From an uncultured Desulfobulbus sp. (GTDB lineage Bacteria > Desulfobacterota > Desulfobulbia > Desulfobulbales > Desulfobulbaceae): a stretch of 64,000 nucleotides of DNA. The DNA lies in the NCBI RefSeq assembly GCF_963665445.1, contig NZ_OY762276.1, forward strand, positions 3,900,601-3,964,600. Direction: 5' to 3'. This document shows positions 43,482-52,101 of this stretch, piece after piece (position 1 is the stretch's first letter; every line of letters begins with the position of its first letter). Both the position numbers and the translations under genes were made by a program. The notes under the pieces were generated by a model that saw only the letters and a program-made list of their open reading frames with translations, was not told the origin of the DNA and searched no databases.

Positions 43482-44305
43482 CCACCCAACGCGCCTCCTT
43501 CTATCTCTCCCTGCTGGTCCACCTTGTCCTTGCCGCAGGTTTTCTCTCCGGCCAACACCTGCTCGACAAGGACCCGCCCGTACTGGTTCTCGATTTTTCC
43601 CTTGCGATTTCCGAGGCCATGGCCGGCGAACCGAATCACCCCCTCGGAGCGACTGCGGCTGCCCCCACGTCCACACCCAAGACTGTGCCATCCCAGCCGC
43701 AGGCCGCTCCACCCCCGGTGGAGCCACAGCAAAAATCAATTTCGCAACCCGTCAGCAAACCGGTCAAGGTGGCAACACCTCAACCGAAAAAAGCAAAATC
43801 CAAAACCAAGTCCAGAAAGGTGCGCAAAGAACCGCCGCCCATTGTGGAGAAAAGCAGCAAACCGGCTCCTCTTTCTCAGCCCACCCCGGCAGAGACGGAG
43901 ACGGCGGCACCATCAACAGCCACGACCGCAGCGGCCGGCGGTTCGCCACCTACCACCGCTTCCCCGCCGGGGCAGACCCGCGCTGCAGCCTCCTTTGCCG
44001 GGGGCGGCGGCAATCTCGGCCAGGGCAGCGGCATGCGGTATGACTTCAACTATGTCCGTCAGCGCATTCTCAGAAACCTGCATTTTCCCGCCACTGCCCG
44101 CAAAATGGGGCTGAGCGGCAAGATCGTGATCTCCTTTGTGCTCAAGGAAAACGGCCAGGTCGAAGGGATCACCGTGGTTTCCAGTTCCGGCCACGAGATC
44201 CTCGACGACACCGTGGTGGCCACCATCCGCCGGGTGGCGCCCTTCCCCAGGCCTCCGGTCAGCGCCCAGTTGATGCTGCCCATTGTGTTCCATCTCAAAT
44301 CCTGA
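43478..44305 (+). CDS. tonB: TonB energy-transducing protein
   Basis: 275 residues. N-terminal membrane anchor (YLSLLVHLVLAAGFLSG) with the Ser/His positions used by TonB, a long Pro/Lys/Thr-rich spacer, and a C-terminal TonB domain (ARKMGLSGKIVISFVLKENG, VVSSSGHEILDDTVVATIRR, ending in FHLKS). Presumably dedicated to the two receptors upstream. Last gene of the operon; repeat copy D follows. Confidence 0.93.
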   Translation: MTTQRASFYLSLLVHLVLAAGFLSGQHLLDKDPPVLVLDFSLAISEAMAGEPNHPLGATAAAPTSTPKTVPSQPQAAPPPVEPQQKSISQPVSKPVKVATPQPKKAKSKTKSRKVRKEPPPIVEKSSKPAPLSQPTPAETETAAPSTATTAAAGGSPPTTASPPGQTRAAASFAGGGGNLGQGSGMRYDFNYVRQRILRNLHFPATARKMGLSGKIVISFVLKENGQVEGITVVSSSGHEILDDTVVATIRRVAPFPRPPVSAQLMLPIVFHLKS

Positions 44306-44346
44306 CGGCTTCGTCAAAATCCAACAGCCTGGAAATAACGCGCTGT

Positions 44347-44406
44347 GAAAACAGGATGTTATAAAGCTCTAAACGTCGTTTTCGAGGTTTTCAGGAAAAC
44401 GACAAA
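44347..44406. repeat. Dispersed intergenic repeat, copy D
   Basis: GTTATAAAGCTCTAAACG, then perfect arms TCGTTTTC and GAAAACGA around an 11-nt loop. Lies 40 bp after tonB. The compensated changes relative to copy C suggest that the folded form matters. Confidence 0.7.
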
Positions 44407-44520
44407 TCCTGGGGAAGAATAAGACCTTGCCCTGGCAGGAGGACTGGAGTAGGTTCTTGTGAGAAGCCTCCCAGCACAATTTTCCTTCAACCTTGCTTTA
44501 CCCTGGTCCTCCATTCCACC

Positions 44521-44997
44521 ATGAGCGACAATCGAAACGGCTATGAAAAGGGTGAGCCCGCCCCCATTGCGGATTTGCTGCCCAATGTCTATTCCCGCCA
44601 GGAATGGAAAAAACAGTGGCGGCTGTTCAATCTGGTACGCAGGTGGCCTGCCATTGTCGGCCGCGAGGTCGGCCGCCTGACCATGCCGGCCTTTTTTCGC
44701 CAGGACACCCTGTGGATCTATGTCCAGGATTCGGCCTGGATGCACCACCTCCAGTTCATCAAGCTCGACCTCATGACCCGGATCAACCAGGCCCTTGAGG
44801 AAGATCCAATCAGTGATATCCGCTGGCAACTGCAGCCGCAACTGCCCACCATTCCCAAGCGACAGGCCCCTGCCCCCCATGCGGTCGACGCAAAAAACGA
44901 ACACCTCTTTCAGGAGATGACCGCCTGTATCGACAACGAACAATGTAGGGAGGCCCTGCAGCGACTCTGGCATATCTTTGCCGCCCACAGCGACTGA
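44521..44997 (+). CDS. DUF721 (DciA-like) protein
   Basis: 158 residues. The DUF721 core is WKKQWRLFNLVRRWPAIVGREVGRLTMPAFFRQDTLWIYVQDSAWMHHLQ (read across the first half). Some DUF721 proteins (DciA) help load the replicative helicase, others are unassigned. The C-terminal half is a helical extension. Single gene, about 150 bp before the cysteine synthase fusion. Confidence 0.8.
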   Translation: MSDNRNGYEKGEPAPIADLLPNVYSRQEWKKQWRLFNLVRRWPAIVGREVGRLTMPAFFRQDTLWIYVQDSAWMHHLQFIKLDLMTRINQALEEDPISDIRWQLQPQLPTIPKRQAPAPHAVDAKNEHLFQEMTACIDNEQCREALQRLWHIFAAHSD

Positions 44998-45148
44998 ACG
45001 CTTTCCCGTTCCCCCTGAGCACCAACCCGGCGAGGAGTGCTGGGAGAAAATGGCCTGGCCAGGGTGCTTTTTTTGCGCTTTAGGGGGAAATCGGCTATGG
45101 TGGCGGATGCATTTTTCGCTTTGATTCACCAAATCCTTTGCACAGAAG

Positions 45149-47476
45149 ATGAAACTCGTTGAATTGATAGGAAAAACCCCTCTGGTCGAGCTCGGCCGTC
45201 TCAATCCCGTCCCGGAAAAAGTCCTGCTTTTGGGCAAACTCGAATCGCGCAATCCCGGCGGCTCAATCAAGGATCGGGTGGCCCTGTCCATGATCGAGGC
45301 AGGGGAAAAGAGCGGCGAACTCACCCCCGACAAGATCGTGCTCGAAGCGACCAGCGGCAATACCGGCATCGGCATGGCCATGGTCTGTGCCGCCAAACGG
45401 CTCCGCTGCCAGCTGATCATGCCCGAATCCGCCTCCATCGAACGGCGCCTGATCATGCAGGCCTATGGTGCGGAGATTATCCTCACCCCGGCAAAACGGG
45501 CCACCGACGGCGCGATCGAAAAAGCCTACGCCCTTGCGCGCGAGCATCCCGAGCGCTACTTCCTTGCCGACCAATTCAACAACCCGGCCAACTGGCAGGC
45601 CCATTACAACTCCACCGCCCCGGAGATCTGGGAACAGACCGAGGGCAAGGTGACCGACATCGTCATCACCCTGGGCACCTCCGGCACGGCCATGGGCATC
45701 TCCCGCTGGTTCCGCGACCACCACCCCGAAGTGCGGGTGATAGCGGTCGAACCTTCGCCTGGCCACAAGATCCAGGGCCTGAAAAACATGAAGGAGTCCT
45801 ACAAGCCCGGTATCTTTGACAAAACCCTACCGCATGCCATCGTCGGCATTGCCGATGAAGACGCCTTCACCACCGTCCGCCGCCTGGCGGCCGAGGAAGG
45901 GATCTTTGCCGGAATGAGCAGCGGCGCGGCCACGCATGCCGCCATGGAGCGAGCCAAGGAGATCGGCGAGGGCTGTATAGTGGTCATCCTGCCGGACGGT
46001 GGCGAACGCTATCTGAGCACGCCGCTCTTCAAAAAGCGCGACCAGGCCGAGGAGAGCACCTCCCAGTTCAAGCTGTTCAACACCATGAGCCGTAAGAAAG
46101 AGGTCTTCCGCCCAATTCGCGACAACCGCGTGACCCTCTATGCCTGCGGCCCCACCGCAGCCGAATCGCCCAACATCGCCCACTGCCGCCGTTTTCTGGT
46201 GGCCGACCTGATCAACCGCTATCTCCAGCATTTGGGCTATCCGGTGGAACTCTATATGAATTTCACCGACCTGGACGACAACACCATTCAAGGCTCCATC
46301 GAGGCGGGCGAGGAACTGACCGCCTTTACCGGTAAATTCATCGATCAGTTCAAGCAGGCGATCGAGGAACTGCAGGTGAAACAGGCCACCGGCTATCCCC
46401 TGGCCTCCGAGCATGTGGGCGATATGATCGAGATCGTCCACGACCTGATCCACAAGGGGTATGCCTACGAAAAACTGGGCTCGATCTATTTTGACATCTC
46501 CAAGTTCAAGCAGTACGGCCGCCTCTCGGGTATTGACCTGAGCAAGATCAAGATCGGCCAGACCGTGGACCTGGACAACTACGAGAAGGATAACCCACGG
46601 GACTTCACCCTCCTCAAGCGCTCCACCCTGGCGGAATTGAAAAAAGGGCTTTTCTTCGAGACCGACTGGGGCAACATCCGCCCGGGCTGGCATATCGAGT
46701 GCTCAGCCATGTCGACCAAATACCTGGGAGAAACCATCGACATCCACACTGCCAGCCAGGATCTGTTGTTCCCGCACCACGAAAACGAGATCGCCATTGC
46801 CGAAGCCCTGACCGGCAAGCCCCTGGCCAACTACTGGCTCCATTCCGGCCAGCTCCTCCGCGACGGCCGCAAGATGGCCGCCGACGCCGACAACATCGTC
46901 ACCCTGCAGGAGGTGCTTGACAGGGGATACACCGGGCGGGAGATCCGTTTCATGCTCCTTGGCGTCCACTACCGCAAGCCGCTGATGTTCTCCTACAAGC
47001 GGCTGGAGGCGGCGCGGACTTCGCTCAAACGCATCGACGAGTTCATCCGCAAGTTGCTCTGCCTGCCGGTTGGCCTGCCGCACCCCGAGGTGGCGACCTA
47101 TGTTTCCGAGTTGGAGAACCGCTTCATCGAGGCAATGAACGACGACCTCAACATCTCCGGCGCCATCGGGGCCCTGTTCAACTTTATCAAGAAAACCAAC
47201 CCGGTGGTGCAGGCGCGACAACTGGATCGCGATCAGAAAAACGATGTGCTCGAGGTCCTGGGCATGGTCAACACCGTGCTCGGCGTCCTGCGCCTGGAAT
47301 ACTGCCCGTTGACCCCAGAGATCGACCGTCTGATTCGCCAGCGGGAGCGTGCCCGCCAGCTCAAAGACTGGACAGCCGCCGACTCGGTGCGCGAGGAACT
47401 GCTGCGTCAAGGCGTTTCGGTGCACGACACCGCAGCCGGCCCGGTCTGGGACAGAATCGGCGAACAGGAAGCCTGA
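45149..47476 (+). CDS. Cysteine synthase / cysteinyl-tRNA synthetase-like fusion with altered catalytic motifs
   Basis: 775 residues. Residues ~1-305 are a complete O-acetylserine sulfhydrylase: PLP lysine K41 in NPGGSIKDR, TSGNTGIG, GTSGTAMG. Residues ~325-775 are a cysteinyl-tRNA synthetase fold. Zinc ligands are kept (Cys333 in ACGPT, Cys518 in ECSAM, the HHENE pair). However, the HIGH/HIGN motif reads NIAH (342-345), and KMSKS reads KMAAD (575-579). These changes hit ATP activation, so the second half may not aminoacylate. Possible roles are a Cys-ligating or tRNA-sensing domain tied to cysteine synthesis. A normal cysS is presumably elsewhere. Confidence 0.88.
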   Translation: MKLVELIGKTPLVELGRLNPVPEKVLLLGKLESRNPGGSIKDRVALSMIEAGEKSGELTPDKIVLEATSGNTGIGMAMVCAAKRLRCQLIMPESASIERRLIMQAYGAEIILTPAKRATDGAIEKAYALAREHPERYFLADQFNNPANWQAHYNSTAPEIWEQTEGKVTDIVITLGTSGTAMGISRWFRDHHPEVRVIAVEPSPGHKIQGLKNMKESYKPGIFDKTLPHAIVGIADEDAFTTVRRLAAEEGIFAGMSSGAATHAAMERAKEIGEGCIVVILPDGGERYLSTPLFKKRDQAEESTSQFKLFNTMSRKKEVFRPIRDNRVTLYACGPTAAESPNIAHCRRFLVADLINRYLQHLGYPVELYMNFTDLDDNTIQGSIEAGEELTAFTGKFIDQFKQAIEELQVKQATGYPLASEHVGDMIEIVHDLIHKGYAYEKLGSIYFDISKFKQYGRLSGIDLSKIKIGQTVDLDNYEKDNPRDFTLLKRSTLAELKKGLFFETDWGNIRPGWHIECSAMSTKYLGETIDIHTASQDLLFPHHENEIAIAEALTGKPLANYWLHSGQLLRDGRKMAADADNIVTLQEVLDRGYTGREIRFMLLGVHYRKPLMFSYKRLEAARTSLKRIDEFIRKLLCLPVGLPHPEVATYVSELENRFIEAMNDDLNISGAIGALFNFIKKTNPVVQARQLDRDQKNDVLEVLGMVNTVLGVLRLEYCPLTPEIDRLIRQRERARQLKDWTAADSVREELLRQGVSVHDTAAGPVWDRIGEQEA

Positions 47477-47577
47477 GCATAAAACTCGAGAAAACCGACG
47501 GAACTCACCGGAAAGCTGCTGCATAATAGTTGCCTTTCCAGCCCGTTCCCGGTACATTGGCGGCGGAAAAAATGTGC

Positions 47578-47654
<77 letters not shown>

Positions 47655-47662
47655 GAAAATAC

Positions 47663-47700
47663 AGCCACTTAGCGAATTTCAGCTAAGTGGCTTTTTTTTT
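47663..47700 (+). terminator. Terminator of tRNA-Arg
   Basis: AGCCACTTAGC and GCTAAGTGGCT form an 11-bp perfect stem around GAATTTCA, followed by a run of T. Confidence 0.9.
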
Positions 47701-47765
47701 TGCCCCTCTCCAAGAGGGAGGGGATCCATTCGGTGCAAAACGGACTCAAACCTTGTATAGGGAGA

Positions 47766-47785
47766 CACGTAAACGTAGAAACTTT
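47766..47785 (+). repeat. 20-bp repeat, copy 1 (inverted partner at 53877)
   Basis: CACGTAAACGTAGAAACTTT. Its exact reverse complement occurs at 53877-53896 inside the Mu-like region. It lies just before the repressor end of that region. It may be a transposase or regulator binding site. Confidence 0.7.
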
Positions 47786-48081
47786 CCTGCTGGCTCTGGT
47801 GGGATCCGGGTTATACCGGGTTGATACGTGGCAATATGGGATCGGCCCTTGAATATCGGGCGGTTGCGGGCGGTTCAGGATTTCATTGGCCTTGGTGATT
47901 GTGGCTTGTGAAATTTTTTTTCGGACAAATTTCTAAAACAAGAAACTTTTCGATTTTAGGCAAATCTCAGACGTTTTTTGCACGTAAATCGAGAAAATTG
48001 AAACGAGTAAATAATACCACAAAATGGGCGGGGATATTTTATTGGCCGCTTAGAACTTTATGCTATATAAATAATTTTAGT

Positions 48082-48552
48082 TTATGCTAACTTGTAATCC
48101 TCAAAGGTATCGGCCGTTCGTTTTTTTTCCCTCCACGCCTTGAATTTAGGCAATTTATCCTGAAGCTCAACTCTAAACCATGCCAAGCTGTCTGGATCCT
48201 TACTGACTATCTCATTTAGCCAAAGTTTAAGATCGGTTATTATTGGATCTTCAATAATGCAGACATTACAGCGACCTGGCGTATTTCCCCTTAACTGCCT
48301 TTCGGCTTCTTCCTTCACTGGCATGGATTCATTTTCAGCTGCTTGGTCCTTGCGCATTGGACCTTCGCCAGCAAGCAACCATGACGAGGACACCTTGTAG
48401 CAATCGCAAATTGCCAACAAGAAATCAGCTCCAGGCGGAACAATATCCGTCTCGTATCTCCTAAGCGTAGAGACTGCCACGCCAAATTTATCGCTAAATT
48501 CTTTCTGCGATAAACCATTTCTGACAAGCCTTATCCTTCCCCCGAGAGTCAT
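48082..48552 (-). CDS. XRE-family repressor of the Mu-like element
   Basis: 156 residues. The N-terminal HTH is RIRLVRNGLSQKEFSDKFGVAVSTLRRYE, followed by a helical region and a basic C-terminus. No LexA-type serine protease pair is visible. Divergent from the early genes across an operator-rich gap, as expected of the lysogeny repressor. Confidence 0.82.
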   Translation of the reverse strand: MTLGGRIRLVRNGLSQKEFSDKFGVAVSTLRRYETDIVPPGADFLLAICDCYKVSSSWLLAGEGPMRKDQAAENESMPVKEEAERQLRGNTPGRCNVCIIEDPIITDLKLWLNEIVSKDPDSLAWFRVELQDKLPKFKAWREKKRTADTFEDYKLA

Positions 48553-48726
48553 TATTCATTCCTGATAGATCATTTTTGACGCACAACTTATTTTTCGAAA
48601 GCTGTGCGTAAAGCTGTGCGTTTATGCCAACCGCACAGCTTTACATTTTTCCAAGTGAAATTAGATACATTTGAACGTGGAGAAACTAGATAGCCGAAAA
48701 TTAAGCTGTGCGTCATTATTCATCTT
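48547..48726. promoter_or_regulatory. Operator cluster between repressor and early genes
   Basis: The 12-mer AAAGCTGTGCGT occurs in tandem at 48598-48609 and 48610-48621, inverted at 48631-48643 (CCGCACAGCTTTA), and again as TTAAGCTGTGCGT at 48701. A second motif, GTCATTATTCAT, occurs at 48549 and 48712. These spaced repeats probably bind the repressor and an early regulator. Confidence 0.7.
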
Positions 48727-48876
48727 GACAATGAATCATTTTTCGGCGATTTTGTTGATAACAGGAAACCCACGTTTCTAATCTGCATCGTATCAGGGCA
48801 GACCCTATTTTTCAACGTCCGCGTATCGCCCAAAATAGGACATCCAGTGCCATAGAGGCGGACAGGAGCACGACTT

Positions 48877-49299
48877 TTGCCACCGACCCAGCTCAACATG
48901 TTCAGCAATTCCGGACTGCACACGGTTGTCCGCGATGTAAAGGAGGCTCTGAACCAAGCGGTGAAGGCCTCTGGGCTGTCGCGCGATCAGGTGTTGGACC
49001 GGATGAATGAACTGGCCCGTCGACACAGTGTGCCGATCAACGGCAAGGCCGGTGTGAGCAAGGATCTGTTCGAGAAATGGCTGAACGTGGAAGACGACAG
49101 CCGGGTTCCAGGCATCAAGGCGCTGTCGCTCTTGTGCGCGGCCCTGAACACCGTGCAGCCGATGGCGGCCATGGTCGCCACGCTCGGCGGCCTGGCAATC
49201 GAAGGCGAGGATGTGAAAATGCTCGAATGGGCCAGAGTCTACCATACGACAAAGGCGCTACGAAAACGCATGCGGAAGATCGAAGAGGAACTCGGATGA
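48877..49299 (+). CDS. Early phage protein, probable DNA-binding (140 aa)
   Basis: Start TTG 48877 is chosen because AGGAG lies 7 bp upstream; the ATG at 48898 has none. Helical protein with GLSRDQVLDRMNELARRH and a C-terminal basic helix (ALRKRMRKIEEELG). First gene rightward of the operators, the position of Ner-type regulators in Mu-like phages. Function not recognised. Confidence 0.65.
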   Translation: MPPTQLNMFSNSGLHTVVRDVKEALNQAVKASGLSRDQVLDRMNELARRHSVPINGKAGVSKDLFEKWLNVEDDSRVPGIKALSLLCAALNTVQPMAAMVATLGGLAIEGEDVKMLEWARVYHTTKALRKRMRKIEEELG

Positions 49300-49508
49300 G
49301 GGACTCAACCGAAATACGGATATGGATGCTTCGCAACCAACTGACCGTCGAATCGACCAGACGGGCTCTTGGCTACCGAAACCATACCCCGGTTTCCCTG
49401 ACCATCGATGGCAAGAAGAACCTGCGGAAGGTGTTGCAATACCTGAGGGATCAAGGCTGTCCCGAACAACATCTGGGGCTGCCTAAGGATATGGATACGG
49501 TGGCATGA
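49296..49508 (+). CDS. Small early phage protein (70 aa)
   Basis: ATGA overlap with the gene before it and with the transposase gene after it. The sequence (RIWMLRNQLTVESTRRALGY) looks like a compact helix-turn-helix. Possibly an early regulator. Confidence 0.65.
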   Translation: MRDSTEIRIWMLRNQLTVESTRRALGYRNHTPVSLTIDGKKNLRKVLQYLRDQGCPEQHLGLPKDMDTVA

Positions 49509-51637
49509 TGGCGGATCTGGTCACCATCCAGGAAATTGCTGCAACCTTGAACATTCATCGAACCAATGCTGCAAGGCGAGCCCAGAAAGAAGGGTGGTGC
49601 TTCGAAGAAAAAAGCGTTCGAGGTGGCAAGGAAAAGCGATACCTGGTCGACCAGCTCCCCAAGGCCATACAAGTGGCTATCGCCGCCAAGCACAGTGCTG
49701 GCGACCTGTTATCAACCCCGGCAACAACAATCCCTCCCGCCGTGAACAAACGGATGGAGGAGAAAATGCAATACAAAGCGGCCTTGCTCGCCCTCTATAA
49801 CCGGGCTTTGGCAGCCGCCGGTTGGGGCAACAAGGTGTCGGCGCGATTGGAGTTCGAGCAGGCCTACAACTCCGGGCTTGCCTGGCCGCACCTCTATGAG
49901 CAATTAGGACCGATCAAATGGAAAACTATCGAGAGCTGGTCGGTCAAGGTACGCAGACACGGCAACGACTGCTTTCACCTGGCCGATAAACGCGGCGCAC
50001 ACCTGCGGGGCACGTGCGGACTGAGCGAAGAACAGACCGAGATATTTCTTCGTTGTGTGCTCCGGCCGAACAGTCCCCGGATCTCAGAAGCCTTCCGGGT
50101 GGCCACGGCGGTGATGCAGCAACAGGGAATCGAGAACAGCCAAAGCGAGGCCACCTACCGAAGATGGCTGCGACAATGGAAGGAACGCAACTATCACTTG
50201 TGGGTCTTTGCCCGCAAGGGGGCCAAGGCCTGGAACGATCAGTGCGCCATGTACATCGAACGGGACATAAGCGTCTTGAACGTCGGAGACGTTATCGTGG
50301 CCGACGGTCACAACCTCAACTTCGAGATCGTCAACCCCTGGACCGGCAAGGTTCAGAACCACATGACCCTGATTTTGTTCTACGACATGCGCTCCAACAT
50401 GCCGTTGGGCTGGGAGATCATGCCCACCGAGAACACCGCCGCCATATCGTCTGCCCTGCGCCGGGCAGTTATCCGCCTGGGCAAGTATCCCCGCGTGGTC
50501 TACCTGGACAACGGGCGGGCCTTCAAGGCCCGGTTCTTCAAAGGTTCGCAAAGTTTCGACGAAGCAGGCTTTGCCGGACTCTACGAACGAATGGACTGCC
50601 AGACCATCCATGCCTGGCCCTATCATGGCCAGTCCAAAACAGTGGAACGATTCTTCGGCACCTTCGCCGAACTGGAGCGGCTAGTGCCGGGCTATACCGG
50701 CACCAGCATCGACAACAAGCCACCCCGGATGCAACGCGGCGAGAAGCTGCACCGCAAACTGCACGACCAACAGTTCGGCAACCGTTGCCTGACAATGGAG
50801 GAGGCCCACACCCTGATTGCCTACTGGTTCGATGAATACGCCAGACGGCCGCAACGGGGCCACCTGGAAGGTAAAACCCCGCTGGAAGTCTTTGTCGAGG
50901 GCAAGGGGCCAGGCATCGACAAGGCGGAGCTGCTCTGGCTGATGATGAGCCTGGAAATCAAGACCATCCACCGCAACGGTATTACCTTCCGGGGCCAGAA
51001 CTACTATCACCCGGCCCTCTACGGCCGCAGACACAAGGTTTCCATCCGCTATGACCTCCAGGACACCAGCTCAATCTGGGTGATGGATCAGGACGGCAAC
51101 CTGATCTGCGAGGCAACGCCGGTGGAGAAGCTGCACCCGGCTGCGGCCCAGCTGGGCAACGAAGCCGACAAGGAAAAACTGCGGCAGCACATAGAACAGA
51201 AGAAGGATCAGGAGAAACAGGCCTCAGCTTTGGCCAGGACCTTGCTCCGGGAAGAGATCCTGCCCGACCACCGGCGGCAGATGGCTGAGATCGGAGTGCT
51301 AGGCGGCGACGGTCCGCAGACTGTCAAAGCGTCCCGCAAAATGATCAGCCTGGATGCGGAGAAGCTTCGCCGCGACGTGGCCGAGGCTACCCGCTTCCAG
51401 GAAGAAGCGGATGCCAGAGCCCAGGAAGAAGAGCTGATGCGGTTGAACGATTCCGACCGTTACGAACGGTTGATCGAAATGAGCGCCCAAGGCGTGGAGT
51501 TAACCCCGGAATGGAACGATTTCATGACGTTTTTTGAGCAGACCGCGCCTTATCTCAATTTTCCTGAGTACTGGGAGTCCTGCCGGATCAAATACGGGCT
51601 GATGTGGCGGAAAGCGGCCTCAAGCTCACACTTATGA
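49505..51637 (+). CDS. Mu-like DDE transposase (MuA family)
   Basis: 710 residues. N-terminal winged-helix end-binding domain (LVTIQEIAATLNIHRTNAARRA), integrase core with catalytic D267 (VADGHN), D335 (YLDNGRAF) and E381 (KTVERFF), close to the D269/D336/E392 triad of phage Mu, and C-terminal Mu-type beta-barrel and helical tail. It catalyses replicative transposition with the MuB-like ATPase encoded just downstream. ATGA overlap at its start. Confidence 0.95.
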   Translation: MMADLVTIQEIAATLNIHRTNAARRAQKEGWCFEEKSVRGGKEKRYLVDQLPKAIQVAIAAKHSAGDLLSTPATTIPPAVNKRMEEKMQYKAALLALYNRALAAAGWGNKVSARLEFEQAYNSGLAWPHLYEQLGPIKWKTIESWSVKVRRHGNDCFHLADKRGAHLRGTCGLSEEQTEIFLRCVLRPNSPRISEAFRVATAVMQQQGIENSQSEATYRRWLRQWKERNYHLWVFARKGAKAWNDQCAMYIERDISVLNVGDVIVADGHNLNFEIVNPWTGKVQNHMTLILFYDMRSNMPLGWEIMPTENTAAISSALRRAVIRLGKYPRVVYLDNGRAFKARFFKGSQSFDEAGFAGLYERMDCQTIHAWPYHGQSKTVERFFGTFAELERLVPGYTGTSIDNKPPRMQRGEKLHRKLHDQQFGNRCLTMEEAHTLIAYWFDEYARRPQRGHLEGKTPLEVFVEGKGPGIDKAELLWLMMSLEIKTIHRNGITFRGQNYYHPALYGRRHKVSIRYDLQDTSSIWVMDQDGNLICEATPVEKLHPAAAQLGNEADKEKLRQHIEQKKDQEKQASALARTLLREEILPDHRRQMAEIGVLGGDGPQTVKASRKMISLDAEKLRRDVAEATRFQEEADARAQEEELMRLNDSDRYERLIEMSAQGVELTPEWNDFMTFFEQTAPYLNFPEYWESCRIKYGLMWRKAASSSHL

Positions 51638-51695
51638 GGGGTACAGTAATGGCCCTTGAGAGACGAAATAGAAAACTTTTTAAGGAGTTACAGCG

Positions 51696-52016
51696 ATGCA
51701 GACGGAAGCAGCACACGCATGGGACATTTTCGATGAAACTGCTTTTGACGAAGGCGTGTTTGACGGCAAGGAAGAAAGTCTCCTTACTGATGGTCCGTTG
51801 GAGGCCCATGGGAGCATGGGCGATGAGTATTGCACGGGATTCGCCTTCGGGGTGATGGCCGGTCGGGCGTTCGATGCAGGGTTCAAGGCTGGGGACCATT
51901 TGAACGTTTGTTGTTGCCACCTGGCAGATGAAGACGATCCCGATCTTGCTGATGAGTGGATAGCAGGGCTGTGGATTGCCTTTAGCGACTGGAACGGCAG
52001 GGGATTCTCGGCGTGA
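51696..52016 (+). CDS. Acidic hypothetical protein (106 aa)
   Basis: Preceded by TAAGGAGTTACAGCG. Acidic, with a Cys cluster (HLNVCCCHLADEDDPD). Inserted between MuA and MuB. Family not recognised. Confidence 0.6.
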   Translation: MQTEAAHAWDIFDETAFDEGVFDGKEESLLTDGPLEAHGSMGDEYCTGFAFGVMAGRAFDAGFKAGDHLNVCCCHLADEDDPDLADEWIAGLWIAFSDWNGRGFSA

Positions 52017-52040
52017 TGCCGCATCACAGGAATCAAAAAA

Positions 52041-52062
52041 GGCCGGTGCGGGAACACCGGCC
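52041..52062. terminator. Hairpin before the MuB-like gene
   Basis: GGCCGGTG pairs with CACCGGCC around CGGGAA. There is no T-tract on either strand except an A-run on the left, so it may be a minus-strand terminator or an RNA processing stem. Confidence 0.4.
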
Positions 52063-52101
52063 AGGTACAGCTCAAATAGAGATCAAAGGGGAGAATGACC
52101 T

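Noticed and set aside
44998-45148. Terminator before the cysteine synthase fusion (GGGTGC then seven T)
   Set aside because: A T-run is present near 45066, but I could not find one clear stem directly before it. It may be a weak terminator, not annotated.
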